Source: Paenibacillus thiaminolyticus (GTDB lineage: Bacteria > Bacillota > Bacilli > Paenibacillales > Paenibacillaceae). Taken from it: a DNA stretch of 64,000 bases. The DNA is taken from assembly GCF_007066085.1 (NCBI RefSeq), contig NZ_CP041405.1, positions 1,302,001-1,366,000 of the forward strand, given 5' to 3'. Below, one piece after another: positions 17,615 to 27,130 of the stretch. The notes beneath the pieces were generated by a model, which saw only the letters and a list, made by a program, of their open reading frames with translations, had not been told where the DNA came from and made no database searches. Each line of letters begins with the position of its first letter. Positions within the stretch are counted from its first letter, which is position 1. Position numbers and translations under genes: made by a program.

Positions 17615-18691
17615 CTACATGTCCAATACGAGCAGTTCCTTGGTCGATTGAGTAATAATCTCAATTCCACTGTCCGTAATGACAATATCATCCTCAATGC
17701 GCACACCGCCGAAGCCCGGCAAATAGATGCCCGGCTCGACCGTTACCGTCATGCCCGGGGCGAGCACATCATCGGACGAAGAAGCAAGACGAGGCATTTC
17801 ATGGATTTCCATGCCTACGCCGTGCCCGGTGCTGTGTCCGAACTGATCGCCATATCCATGGCGCTTGATAATATCGCGCGCCAACGCGTCGGCTTCCCGT
17901 CCCGTCATGCCCGGACGGATGTGAGCCAGCGCATTCAGCTGCGCTTCCAGTACAATATTGTAAATGTCCCGGTGTTTATCCGACGGAGTGCCGAGAACGA
18001 CAGTCCGTGTCAGATCGGAACAGTAGCCGTTGTACAATGCGCCGAAATCAAATTTGATGAATTCATTGCCTTGAATGACCCGTTCGCTCGCCACGCCGTG
18101 CGGAAGAGCCGAGCGCTCCCCGGATGCAACGATCGTATCGAACGAACTGGACGTCGCCCCATGCTTGCGCATGAAGAACTCCATTTCCAAAGCGAGATCC
18201 TTCTCCCGCACACCAGGCTTGATGAAGCCAAGTATGTGGCTGAAGGTTGTGTCGGCAAGTTGGGCCGCTTCCCTCATTACCGCCAGTTCCTCCGCATCCT
18301 TGATCATGCGCAGATCTTCTACCAGTCTGCCGACCGGAACCAGCTCGATTCCTTGCAGCTGCTCGCTGTATGCGGCATACGTCGAATACGTCACATGCTC
18401 CTGCTCGAAGCCGATACGGGTTAGTCCCGCCTCCGACAGCAGCTGCTTCAGCGTGTCTGTCATTTTCGGCGCGTGCTCCACCACTTGCATATGCTTCGCC
18501 TGATCCGATGCTTGCGTCGTGTAACGGAAATCCGTCATTAGAACCGCCCGATCGGCTGTAATGAAGACGTAGCCTGAAGAACCGGTAAATCCGGTCAAAT
18601 ACCGCCGGTTAACAGCACTGGCCACAAACAGTGCTTCCAAGCCGCGAGCTTCCATCGCTGCTCTCAATCGAGTAATGCGGTGTTGACTCAT
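17615..18691 (-). CDS. Xaa-Pro aminopeptidase, M24 family (PapA/YqhT type)
   Basis: 358 residues. Creatinase-like N-terminal domain and pita-bread catalytic domain with all metal ligands visible: [16 protein letters not shown] (two Asp), [10 protein letters not shown] (His), VEPGIY (Glu) and [12 protein letters not shown] (Glu). Cleaves N-terminal residues before proline. The third in-frame ATG (18691) is chosen because AGGAG is nine bases upstream. aroQ precedes and efp follows. Confidence 0.93.
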   Translation of the reverse strand: MSQHRITRLRAAMEARGLEALFVASAVNRRYLTGFTGSSGYVFITADRAVLMTDFRYTTQASDQAKHMQVVEHAPKMTDTLKQLLSEAGLTRIGFEQEHVTYSTYAAYSEQLQGIELVPVGRLVEDLRMIKDAEELAVMREAAQLADTTFSHILGFIKPGVREKDLALEMEFFMRKHGATSSSFDTIVASGERSALPHGVASERVIQGNEFIKFDFGALYNGYCSDLTRTVVLGTPSDKHRDIYNIVLEAQLNALAHIRPGMTGREADALARDIIKRHGYGDQFGHSTGHGVGMEIHEMPRLASSSDDVLAPGMTVTVEPGIYLPGFGGVRIEDDIVITDSGIEIITQSTKELLVLDM

Positions 18692-18744
18692 TCTCATCAT
18701 CTCCTGACATGGACTATTGTCAATCCGTAATTCGGGCCGCCCGA

Positions 18745-19194
18745 TTATTCCCGCTTCGAATCGGTTATAGCCTGGTGAAGCGCCACAAGTCCCAACTCGT
18801 AGGACCTCGATCCGAACCCCGCAATCTGACCGAGGACAACCGGTGCGGTTACCGATACATGCCGGAAGGCTTCCCTTTTATGTATGTTCGACATATGGAC
18901 TTCAACTGTCGGGATATTTACGGCGCTAATCGCATCGCGCAGCGCATAGCTGTAATGCGTCAGTGCGCCCGGATTGATTAGGATGCCGTCATGCGTGCCG
19001 TAAGCGGCATGAATGCGGTCGATCAGTTCGCCTTCGTGATTGCTCTGGAAGGTCTCCAACTGAACGCCCCATTCCTCCGCCATCCTCGACAGCCTGCCCT
19101 CTATCGCGGCCAACGATTCGTCTCCATAGACTCCGGGCTCGCGTATGCCGAGCATGTTCAGATTCGGTCCGTTCAATACCAGATAGGAAGCCAA
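18745..19194 (-). CDS. aroQ: Type II 3-dehydroquinate dehydratase
   Basis: 149 residues. Dehydrates 3-dehydroquinate to 3-dehydroshikimate in the shikimate pathway. Signatures: [16 protein letters not shown], the catalytic Tyr in [27 protein letters not shown] and [15 protein letters not shown] at 19194 is preferred (AAAGGGG eight bases upstream); GTG at 19203 would put that site against the codon. Confidence 0.95.
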   Translation of the reverse strand: MASYLVLNGPNLNMLGIREPGVYGDESLAAIEGRLSRMAEEWGVQLETFQSNHEGELIDRIHAAYGTHDGILINPGALTHYSYALRDAISAVNIPTVEVHMSNIHKREAFRHVSVTAPVVLGQIAGFGSRSYELGLVALHQAITDSKRE

Positions 19195-19326
19195 GCCGTA
19201 CACCCCTTTCCCCGTACACGATTACATGAGAATCCTCACGTATTTTAACATACGAAGCGGCAAATGAGAAGCGTAACCACAGAGGAGAAGGTACTTTCGA
19301 AGCGTACTTTCCGGCACCCGGACGAA

Positions 19327-19923
19327 TTACATGACAGGCTGAGGCTGCGAGCGGTCGTCGGATGCATCCCCGCCGCCGTCCTTTTCTCCCTTGTCCGGCG
19401 AATCTTGCCGGTCTCCCGACGCATCGGATTGCTCCGAATCTTGCGGCTCCCGCTCCCGCTCTTCATTGAACTCCGTCGCCACAGTGTAGCCGATGAACAG
19501 CCCCCACAGCAGCATCGTGCACGATTCTGTCCATATCGTATTCCATGTCGTATGCCGCACCGGCGGAACCAAGCCTAGCATTGGCCCGGGTGCAACGAAT
19601 AGGATAACCCACCACACGAGGCCGAAGACGACGCCCGCCCAAGGGCCAGGCACTTTGCGGAGCACAAGCACATACAACAGCGCCGCCAAAATCGAGAAGA
19701 CGATGAATGTACCCAAGCCGAGAAGCTGGCCGTACCCCGTTGTCAAATAGGCATGCTTGAAAAACGGCTCGACCAAAAAACCGGGCACGATAATCGTAAA
19801 GTGAAAAATATAGCTGAGCCAATGCAGTCCCCCCCATATCAACCCGGCAAAAAAGCCGGTCACCACGCCGAACGAGAACGGATTCGTCCGCTGCTGCTGC
19901 ATGCGAGTTTGTCGTTCGTTCAT
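19327..19923 (-). CDS. YqhR family membrane protein
   Basis: 198 residues with about four to five transmembrane helices, a basic N-terminus (NERQTRMQQQRTNPFSFG) and a long charged, disordered C-terminal tail rich in Asp, Glu, Ser and Gln. YqhR lies upstream of aroQ in Bacillus, as here. The ATG at 19923 is chosen (AAAGGAG upstream). Function unknown. Confidence 0.82.
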   Translation of the reverse strand: MNERQTRMQQQRTNPFSFGVVTGFFAGLIWGGLHWLSYIFHFTIIVPGFLVEPFFKHAYLTTGYGQLLGLGTFIVFSILAALLYVLVLRKVPGPWAGVVFGLVWWVILFVAPGPMLGLVPPVRHTTWNTIWTESCTMLLWGLFIGYTVATEFNEEREREPQDSEQSDASGDRQDSPDKGEKDGGGDASDDRSQPQPVM

Positions 19924-20017
19924 TTCGATTGCTCTCCTTTCCTCGGACATAATATATGCGGTAGTATGCACCAATCAGGAAAGGGAGATTACAGAATTCC
20001 GCATTGAAATCATGAAG

Positions 20018-20046
20018 TGGAAAACGGTGTTGAAATTCGTTACAAT
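20018..20046 (+). promoter_or_regulatory. Candidate sigma-A promoter for yqhQ
   Basis: TGGAAA (20018-20023), 17 bp, TACAAT (20041-20046), in the divergent gap between yqhR and yqhQ, about 70 bp before the start. Confidence 0.5.
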
Positions 20047-20115
20047 AATATAACATTCCTAATACATTAGTACTGACGGAACAACTGTTTTGAATACATG
20101 AGGATGGTGAAGAAT

Positions 20116-21066
20116 TTGTCTGAACAGCAAAACCGGTCAATTTATGGCGGACAGGCCGTTATCGAGGGCGTCATGTTCGCTGGCAAGCATGTCAATGTGA
20201 CAGCGGTCCGCCGTAAAAATAAGGAAATCACTTTTTATGAAGTTCCGCGCGAAGACAAGCCTTGGCTTACCGCATTGAAGAAGATTCCCTTTATTCGCGG
20301 GTTCGTCAGCCTGCTGGACGCGAGCGGCAAAGGGTATCAGCACTTGACTTATGCGGCGGAGAAGTACGCCGAGGATGAAGAAGGAGAGGAGGCGGCCGAA
20401 CAAGGCAAAGACGATGGTAAATGGAATCTCGTCATGATTATCGGGGTCGCAGCCGTCGGCGTTCTGTCGCTTATTTTCAGCAAGGTCATCTTTACCGCCG
20501 TCCCTGTCGTCATCGAGCAATTTTTATTCGGAAAAGCATTCGATAATCGGGTCATTCATACGCTGATTGAAGGAATTATTAAAATTATTTTCCTGCTTGC
20601 CTACTTGTGGCTAATCGCCAAGACGCCGATTATACGAAGACTGTTCCAGTACCACGGCGCGGAACATAAGGTGATCAGCGCTTATGAAGCAGGGCTGGAG
20701 CTGACGGTGAAGAATGTACAGAAGTTCAGCACGCTTCATTACCGCTGCGGCAGCAGCTTTATCATTTTATCGGTCATCGTAGGTGTCGTCATTTACTCCT
20801 TCATTCCATATGATAATTTATGGGAACGGATTTATCCTCGACTCCTGCTTATCCCTGTCGTCATGGGCGTAGCTTATGAGTTCCTCCGCCTGACCAATGC
20901 GCTGAGAGATGTTCCCGTGCTGCGCTGGCTCGGCTACCCCGGCTTGTGGCTGCAGATGCTGACGACGAAGCAGCCGACCGACGATCAAGTGGAAGTATCC
21001 ATCGCTTCGTTCAACCGAATGCGCGAGTTGGATCAGGAGTTAACCGCGAAGAAAGCGGCCTCCTGA
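20116..21066 (+). CDS. yqhQ: DUF1385 family protein (YqhQ)
   Basis: 316 residues. Starts with the family signature SIYGGQAVIEGVMFAG, then has a soluble section, about five transmembrane helices, and FQYHGAEHKVISAYEAG followed by STLHYRCGSSFI, both conserved in DUF1385. Function unknown. The TTG at 20116 has AGGATGGTG six bases upstream; the in-frame ATG at 20098 has no ribosome binding site, but cannot be excluded. Confidence 0.88.
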   Translation: MSEQQNRSIYGGQAVIEGVMFAGKHVNVTAVRRKNKEITFYEVPREDKPWLTALKKIPFIRGFVSLLDASGKGYQHLTYAAEKYAEDEEGEEAAEQGKDDGKWNLVMIIGVAAVGVLSLIFSKVIFTAVPVVIEQFLFGKAFDNRVIHTLIEGIIKIIFLLAYLWLIAKTPIIRRLFQYHGAEHKVISAYEAGLELTVKNVQKFSTLHYRCGSSFIILSVIVGVVIYSFIPYDNLWERIYPRLLLIPVVMGVAYEFLRLTNALRDVPVLRWLGYPGLWLQMLTTKQPTDDQVEVSIASFNRMRELDQELTAKKAAS

Positions 21067-21115
21067 GCAGCATCGGCTTCTGCGGTAGAAGACCACAGGC
21101 GAAAGGAATGATGAT

Positions 21116-21439
21116 ATGCGCGCATTTCCAAGATGGGCTCTGGCTGTAATCCTTGCATTGGCCGGGATTGGCGTACTGTACTCCGCCCTGCAAAGAGGCA
21201 TAGCATCGTTGCTCATTCCCGTCGTGCTGATTGCAGCGGTGTTCCTCCTATATAAGCTGGGACCGAAGAAATCAGCTGCCCCCAAAATCAAGAAGTCGGC
21301 ACAGACAGAAGCCAAGGCAAAGGGCAACGTGAAGGGCATCGCGAACCGGCAGCCTAAGCGGATCCGGCCCCGATCTCAGGCCAACCTGCGGGTCATTGAA
21401 GGAAGCAAGCCGAAGGATAACAAGAAGAATACGAAGTAG
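21116..21439 (+). CDS. Small two-helix membrane protein with basic tail
   Basis: 107 residues: two hydrophobic helices (about 8-26 and 30-46) followed by a Lys/Arg-rich tail (PKKSAAPKIKK, RQPKRIRPRSQ). Bacillus and Staphylococcus carry a small SA1362/YqhP-type membrane protein next to yqhQ; position and layout suggest the counterpart, though similarity cannot be proved here. AAAGGAATG upstream of the ATG. It shares a terminator with yqhQ. Confidence 0.65.
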   Translation: MRAFPRWALAVILALAGIGVLYSALQRGIASLLIPVVLIAAVFLLYKLGPKKSAAPKIKKSAQTEAKAKGNVKGIANRQPKRIRPRSQANLRVIEGSKPKDNKKNTK

Positions 21440-21445
21440 CGGAAC

Positions 21446-21476
21446 GGAAGCGCTCGCCATGGCGCTTCCTTTTTTA
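21446..21476 (+). terminator. Rho-independent terminator after the yqhQ operon
   Basis: GGAAGCGC/GCGCTTCC stem with an 8-nt loop followed by TTTTTTATTTC. Confidence 0.85.
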
Positions 21477-21722
21477 TTTCTTAACATTTCATTAATATTC
21501 CATTAAATAAAAGGACAGATTGATGCATTGCGATTCATCTCCCTGTACAATCAGACCGTAACGCTTCTTTTCTTTGATGCCGAATCGGCTCCCCTCCTTC
21601 ACTGCACAAGCGTCTGTCGGATGCGCAACTTCTTCCTTATTTGTACGTAAAAGGGTCTGGAATAAGTTTTTAACAACTATCCAACACGCATGTTATCCCC
21701 TAAGAGAGAAGGAGTGTTCTTG

Positions 21723-23471
21723 ATGAAACGCAACAAATCATGTAGTCTGAAACTTATCGCATTCAGTACGGTTCTGGCTTGGCAGCTACTATTTCCATTC
21801 GCTGCCGCAGAGGCCTCCGATGCAAGCCATGTGCTTGCTTTAACAGCCGATAAAGCCACGATGTCTCATAATGGACAAGAGGTTGTCGCCGATCAGCCCG
21901 TTGTCGAAAAGGACAACTTGGCGTATATTCCCCTGAAGAGCGTGGCGCTCCTCTACGGATTCTCGGTAACCTATGATGCCGATACCAAGGAAACGGCAGC
22001 CAGCAAAGAAGACATGACGCTCCGGTTCAAAGCAGGCGCGAAAACAATTGATGTCAACGGAACGGCAGTGGAATCGGCAGGAGATATTTTCAGCCAGAAG
22101 GGCAGCCTAATGATACCGCTTCGCACTTGGGCCAACATTATGGAGAGCGATCTGAAGGTGTCCGGCTCGGAATATATGCTTTCCTGGACAGAGGCCATCG
22201 CCGAGCCCTCCCCTCCCGTCGCCAAGTTCACAACGGACAAAACTGTCTACCGAATGGGCGAAAATATTGTGTATGAGGATATGAGCGAGGACGAGCATAG
22301 CGAGATCGTGAAGCGGACCTGGACAGGCAAAGCGCCCGCCTTCTTCGAACCCGGAGAGCATGAAGTTACGCTTCGGGTCGAGAACGAACATGGAAAGAGC
22401 GATATGATCACTCATAAGATAACCGTTACCAATGATTCCCTATATACCCCGTACGAGCACGGGATGCTCTACGCTGAGCCCGGAAGCAAATTTCCGGTTG
22501 ACCGCAACGACGTCCTTGTCTATGAACCGGTCATTTATACGACAACGACAAGTCCAATGACCTTCGTCCGCAGCAATAGTCCGGAGCATCTGTATGGGGA
22601 GGAAGGCATCGGTTACCGGGATACGCTCTCGGGAAGCTTCCGGATTAACATCCACAATCAGAATCGTTCGCAGCAAGATATTTCCGTATACTTGCTGGCG
22701 ACGAATCATGGCACCACCGATGCCAATGTCACGCTCAACGCATTCGGAATGGGCGGCCCGACCAAATATGTGTCCACCAGCGGCAAAACCGCCGTATCAC
22801 GGTTCCTGGACTCACTCGCTAAGTCCGAACCGGCCCGGACGATGAAGGTGCCGGCCGGCGAGTCGGTCGTTGTCCTGCCAGAGATCAGCAAATCTCCGAT
22901 GAAGGGCGGCTTGACCATGACATCCTATTCCGAAATTCATACGGATCAAGAACTTGAATTCTCGGTTGTCATCCTCAATCCGGAGAAGGATCCGATCGAA
23001 GCGCTGCCGGAGCTTCCCGTGCTGGAGCGGGACGGCAAACATGTGCGCGGAACGTTCCCTGAAGGTAACCGCACGTTCCACGTCAATCAAGTGCTCGGCG
23101 CCAAGCCGCAGCGGATGATTATCGGGGACAATGATCTCGATACATTCGTGACAGGTTCCGATAGCGTCACCGGCCTTGAGGAGGTCAATATCGGGAACAC
23201 CGGGGTGCTCTATGATATAGAGCTGCAGGTTGCCCCGCACACCCTTGTCGGGCTGAATGCGCGCGGCGGACATTATGCAGGCGCCTTCCTCGTGAACGGC
23301 AAAGTCGTAAATATGTTGGACGGAAGCATACTTATCAATCCGGAAGAAGCCGGGGTTCTCCACCGGACAGGAGATCAAGAGGAGACGGTCCATCTGACCT
23401 TCGTGCTGGCCTCGGGAAGCAATCTTCCGATCCATATGTTGTTCTTGCCGATACCGGAAGCAAAAGAATAG
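21723..23471 (+). CDS. Secreted protein with copper amine oxidase-like N-terminal domain
   Basis: 582 residues. Signal peptide (about 1-32, ending FPFAAAEAS), then a copper-amine-oxidase N-type domain (about 35-160, with YIPLKSVALLYGFSVTYD and LMIPLRTWANI), a PKD-like Ig domain (about 170-240, EHEVTLRVENEHGKSD), and a C-terminal domain of about 330 residues with no family I can name. The Ig domain and C-terminal domain are shared with the protein at 44078-46246 (same order, many identical blocks such as DGKHVRGTF versus DGKHIRGTF). The start is the ATG at 21723 with AAGGAG upstream. Likely cell-wall or extracellular. No copper or catalytic site is expected in this domain type. Confidence 0.8.
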   Translation: MKRNKSCSLKLIAFSTVLAWQLLFPFAAAEASDASHVLALTADKATMSHNGQEVVADQPVVEKDNLAYIPLKSVALLYGFSVTYDADTKETAASKEDMTLRFKAGAKTIDVNGTAVESAGDIFSQKGSLMIPLRTWANIMESDLKVSGSEYMLSWTEAIAEPSPPVAKFTTDKTVYRMGENIVYEDMSEDEHSEIVKRTWTGKAPAFFEPGEHEVTLRVENEHGKSDMITHKITVTNDSLYTPYEHGMLYAEPGSKFPVDRNDVLVYEPVIYTTTTSPMTFVRSNSPEHLYGEEGIGYRDTLSGSFRINIHNQNRSQQDISVYLLATNHGTTDANVTLNAFGMGGPTKYVSTSGKTAVSRFLDSLAKSEPARTMKVPAGESVVVLPEISKSPMKGGLTMTSYSEIHTDQELEFSVVILNPEKDPIEALPELPVLERDGKHVRGTFPEGNRTFHVNQVLGAKPQRMIIGDNDLDTFVTGSDSVTGLEEVNIGNTGVLYDIELQVAPHTLVGLNARGGHYAGAFLVNGKVVNMLDGSILINPEEAGVLHRTGDQEETVHLTFVLASGSNLPIHMLFLPIPEAKE

Positions 23472-23548
23472 GGTTGCGTTCTCGTTCAGTTACGCGCATC
23501 CTATATAGAGTATAAAGAGAATATATGATTCGGTTGATTGGCGCGCTC

Positions 23549-23582
23549 AAGACGCTGCCGGGCGGAATGCCCGGGGCGTCTT
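23549..23582 (+). terminator. Hairpin after the copper-amine-oxidase-N protein gene
   Basis: AAGACGC...GCGTCTT outer stem enclosing CCGGGC/GCCCGG. The T-run after it is short. Confidence 0.55.
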
Positions 23583-23664
23583 GAAGCATGTCCCGCTGCT
23601 GTCATGCTGGCGGGCCATGGGCCACATCACATAACCGTACCTACACTGCAAAGGAGTCAGTCTG

Positions 23665-24363
23665 ATGCCGAAAGAGACCATTCTATTGGTAGATGATGAA
23701 AAAGAAATTATTGAGCTTATGGAAATCTATTTAAAAAACGAAGGGTATGAGCTGCTAAAGGCGCCGAACGGACTGGTCGCGCTCGACTTGCTGCAGAACC
23801 ATAAGGTCGATCTGATTATATTGGATGTCATGATGCCGAAGATGGACGGAATTCAGGCCTGCATGAAAATACGGGAGCAGAACAACACACCGATTATTAT
23901 GCTCTCGGCCAAGAGCCAGGATATCGATAAAATTGCAGGCCTCAGTATCGGAGCGGACGATTACGTTACCAAGCCGTTCAATCCGCTTGTCCTCATTGCC
24001 CGCGTCAAGTCCCAGCTCCGCCGTTACAAGCAGTTCAATACGGCGCGCCCGGCGGACGAGAATGAGATCCAGATCGATGATCTCGTCATTAATTTTGCCA
24101 CTCACTCGGTGACTGTGGATGATATGCCCGTGAAGCTGACTCCGCGGGAGTTCGCAATCCTGAAGCTGCTTGCCGTGAATCAGGGAATTGTATTGAGCAT
24201 GGAGAAGATATATCAAGAGGTATGGAACGAACCGTTCATGGAATCCAAAAACACCGTCATGGTCCATATTCGTAAAATTCGCGAGAAAATCGAAAAAGAC
24301 AGTCAAAATCCGAAATTTATTAAGACCGTATGGGGCATTGGCTACAAGATGGAGTCCCTGTAA
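23665..24363 (+). CDS. OmpR-family response regulator (VanR-like)
   Basis: 232 residues. Receiver domain with acid pair Asp10-Asp11, phospho-acceptor Asp54 (ILDVMMPKMDG), Ser81 and Lys103 (VTKPF). C-terminal winged helix (KLTPREFAILKLLAV, KNTVMVHIRKIREKIE, VWGIGYKM). The partner histidine kinase starts 27 bp downstream. Targets are unknown; neighbouring cell-envelope genes are candidates. Confidence 0.94.
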   Translation: MPKETILLVDDEKEIIELMEIYLKNEGYELLKAPNGLVALDLLQNHKVDLIILDVMMPKMDGIQACMKIREQNNTPIIMLSAKSQDIDKIAGLSIGADDYVTKPFNPLVLIARVKSQLRRYKQFNTARPADENEIQIDDLVINFATHSVTVDDMPVKLTPREFAILKLLAVNQGIVLSMEKIYQEVWNEPFMESKNTVMVHIRKIREKIEKDSQNPKFIKTVWGIGYKMESL

Positions 24364-24389
24364 AACGGGATGCGATAGGAGTGTCATGA

Positions 24390-25619
24390 ATGGGAAAACC
24401 GAAAAGCGCCAACCTCATCCGCACCGTCCGCTGGAAGTTCCTGCTCGTGTTCCTGGGGAGCGTGAGCCTGACCGCATTCATCATGCTGCTTGGCCGCTTG
24501 CTGGCCTCGTACTTGCTGTTAGAGCCTCCTTACAACGAACCGCTCATCTGGGCGGTGAACAACATCGGCTCTAAACCGATCATGATCGTGACGGGTATTG
24601 GAACGTTTCTACTGTTTTATTTTTTGTTCAGCCGTCCCCTCATTCGTTATTTGAACGAGATAGAATACGGGCTTCAGGAGATTGCCAAGGGACAATTCGA
24701 TTATGCCATCCCAGTTAAATCGTCGGATGAAATTGGATCGATTGCCTCTCGGATTAACGTGTTGTCCGAAGAGTTGAACAGCTATTTGCAAGAGATTACC
24801 TACGGACTGCAAGAGATCGCCAAGGGGCAATTCGAGCACGTCATTCCAGTGAAGCCTGCCAACGATCTCGGCCTGGTCGCCGAGAGCATCAATCATATGA
24901 GCGCCCAGCTATATCACTCGATACAGGAGGAGCGCAATGCCGAGAAAACGAAGAACGATCTAATTACGGGCGTTTCCCATGACCTGCGTACCCCGCTGAC
25001 GTCGATTCTCGGCTTCCTGGAGCTAATCGAAAATGACCGGTACCACGATGAAGTCGAATTGCGGTATTATGTTAATATTGCATATGAGAAAGCATTAAGC
25101 TTAAAATATTTGATCGATGACCTATTCGAATTCACGCGCATCAACAACGGACTTCCTCTCGAATTGACCGAGCTGGACATGACCAGCTTCATCCGGCAGC
25201 TGGCGGAGGAATTCGTGCCGAGTCTGGAGAATTCCGGCATGATGTGCCGAATCAATGCCCCATCCGAGCCACTGTACATCATGGCGGATGGAGACCGTCT
25301 TGTCCGATCGTATGAAAATCTCATCTCTAATGCGATCCAATACGGCAAGGCTGGGAAATATGTCGATATTGAGCTCGGCAAAGAAGAGGATCAGATTTAT
25401 GTGAAGATAACCAATTACGGCGATCCGATATCGGAGAGGGATCTGCCATATATATTCGACCGCTTCTATCGGGCGGAGCAGTCCCGGTCCAAGGAGACCG
25501 GCGGGACCGGCTTGGGACTGGCCATTACGAAGAGCATTATTGAGGTTCACGGCGGGAAAATCTCGGTGACGAGCGATCGCAACAAGACGACATTTACGAC
25601 TCGCTTCCCATGCGCCTGA
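24390..25619 (+). CDS. Sensor histidine kinase (VanS-like) with a duplicated HAMP region
   Basis: 409 residues. Two transmembrane helices (about 15-43 and 63-81) frame a very short extracytoplasmic loop. Two consecutive near-identical HAMP-like segments follow (about 86-128 and 130-175; both contain YGLQEIAKGQF and IPVK). The H-box is SHDLRTPLTS (His197). N box NLISNAIQYG, G1 and G2 motifs (YIFDRFYR, GGTGLGLAITKSIIE) complete the ATPase. AGGAG precedes the ATG. Confidence 0.93.
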   Translation: MGKPKSANLIRTVRWKFLLVFLGSVSLTAFIMLLGRLLASYLLLEPPYNEPLIWAVNNIGSKPIMIVTGIGTFLLFYFLFSRPLIRYLNEIEYGLQEIAKGQFDYAIPVKSSDEIGSIASRINVLSEELNSYLQEITYGLQEIAKGQFEHVIPVKPANDLGLVAESINHMSAQLYHSIQEERNAEKTKNDLITGVSHDLRTPLTSILGFLELIENDRYHDEVELRYYVNIAYEKALSLKYLIDDLFEFTRINNGLPLELTELDMTSFIRQLAEEFVPSLENSGMMCRINAPSEPLYIMADGDRLVRSYENLISNAIQYGKAGKYVDIELGKEEDQIYVKITNYGDPISERDLPYIFDRFYRAEQSRSKETGGTGLGLAITKSIIEVHGGKISVTSDRNKTTFTTRFPCA

Positions 25620-25786
25620 CCCGCCGGCGCCTTCCTCATCGTTTGCTAAGAAAATAATAAGGATTTCTGATCCGTTTTCGTAAGATACATATTCTATACT
25701 CGTTGATAGGGCATGTTCCGCAGGAGCTGATTGGAGGCCTGCTTGAGCATCTTCTTATAGATATTTCGCATGGGAGGTATGACATC

Positions 25787-26947
25787 ATGGCAACCGGACG
25801 TGAAAAGCTGTCCGAGGTGCAGCTTGTGCGCGCGATGGCGATCATTGGCGTACTATCCGTTCACTCGACGTCATTTGCGACGCTGCAGATGAAGGAGTCT
25901 AATTTTTACTGGATGTACAGCTTCATGAATATATTTATGAAGATTGGCACACCGACATTTTTATTTCTGAGCAGCTTCGTGCTATTCTACAATTACTTTT
26001 CGAGGCCTTTGGATTCCAAGCTCATCGGCAATTTCTACAAAAAACGGCTAAAGTACATTATCATTCCGTATTGTTTATTTTCGGTCTTTTACTTCGTCAT
26101 GTTGCATTTTACTCATTACCGGGACCGCGCCCTGGACGAGACGCTCATCAAATTTTTCACCCAGCTGGCTACGGGCAAGGCGTATACGCATCTATACTTC
26201 GTCTTCATCAGCATCCAATTCTATCTGCTGTTCCCGATTTGCCTGTGGCTCTTCAAGCGGAAGCCGGCCATCGCCAAATGGAGCATTCCACTCGGACTGG
26301 CTATTCAGTGGGGCTTCATCCTGCTTAATAAATACGCGCTTCAGGTGCCGAACAAAGGGAGCTGGTCGCTCGCGTATATGTCCTACTTCATGCTGGGCGC
26401 CTTCCTGGGCATCTACTATCCGAAGCTGAAGAGCTGGCTCATCATCAGCCGGGACAATGCGACTGCGCCGCGTGTCATGTCCTGGATCGCCTTGTGGACA
26501 GTGGGATTATGCGCCGGACTCGGTCATGTGTACATCTGGCATACGACACGGCTGTATGGCGCCAACTACAACTCGCTCTTATATGAATTGCTGTGGAATG
26601 TACACACCTATACCTTCGCGATTATGGCGTTTCAGATCGCATTTCTGCTTCGCCGTCACGCTTGGCCGTGGCTCGTTAACGGAATGCATCGGCTTGGGGA
26701 AATCTCATTCGGCATTTATTTGGTTCATCCGTTCTTTTTGTTCGTCTATCGTAATTTCCCGCCGCATACGTCGAAATCGCCGCTCTTGCATATGTGGTAT
26801 GCCGGCGGATTCTTGTCGGCTCTTATCTTGTCCTGGATTACGGTCTCGCTGACAGTGCGTTTCGTGCCTCAGTCGTGGCTTATCTTCGGGAGCACGCCAC
26901 CACGGAAGAAGAGCAAGCCTGCACAGGGCGTGGCCGCGAGCGGCTAA
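25787..26947 (+). CDS. Membrane-bound acyltransferase, acyltransferase-3 (OafA/YrhL) family
   Basis: 386 residues with about 10 transmembrane helices. Family signature near the N-terminus: LSEVQLVRAMAIIGVLSVHSTS, carrying the catalytic-type His. It ends LGEISFGIYLVHPFFLFV and a basic tail. Such enzymes O-acylate peptidoglycan, teichoic acids or exopolysaccharides. Start ATG 25787 behind GGGAGG. It follows the two-component system, which could control it (inference). Confidence 0.85.
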   Translation: MATGREKLSEVQLVRAMAIIGVLSVHSTSFATLQMKESNFYWMYSFMNIFMKIGTPTFLFLSSFVLFYNYFSRPLDSKLIGNFYKKRLKYIIIPYCLFSVFYFVMLHFTHYRDRALDETLIKFFTQLATGKAYTHLYFVFISIQFYLLFPICLWLFKRKPAIAKWSIPLGLAIQWGFILLNKYALQVPNKGSWSLAYMSYFMLGAFLGIYYPKLKSWLIISRDNATAPRVMSWIALWTVGLCAGLGHVYIWHTTRLYGANYNSLLYELLWNVHTYTFAIMAFQIAFLLRRHAWPWLVNGMHRLGEISFGIYLVHPFFLFVYRNFPPHTSKSPLLHMWYAGGFLSALILSWITVSLTVRFVPQSWLIFGSTPPRKKSKPAQGVAASG

Positions 26948-26955
26948 CCCTGAAT

Positions 26956-26991
26956 ACTCCGTCCCGATCTGATGCGGGGCGGAGTTTTTTT
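26956..26991 (+). terminator. Rho-independent terminator after the acyltransferase gene
   Basis: ACTCCG-CCC/GGG-CGGAGT stem followed by seven Ts. Confidence 0.88.
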
Positions 26992-27130
26992 GGCTTCCTT
27001 ATTAAGGAATTCTTAAGTAAGATGGTAATTGTTTCGCGTTCGATAAGCGTTTGTTAAGATTTGCCTTACAAGAACATTAAGATCCTCCATCTACAATCTC
27101 ATTATGAGATGAACGAAGGAGGATTTTTTA

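Noticed and set aside
27060..27074. MntR operator before the polysaccharide deacetylase gene
   Set aside because: TTTGCCTTACAAGAA resembles the MntR site, but the half that matters for symmetry is lost and the target makes no sense for manganese control.
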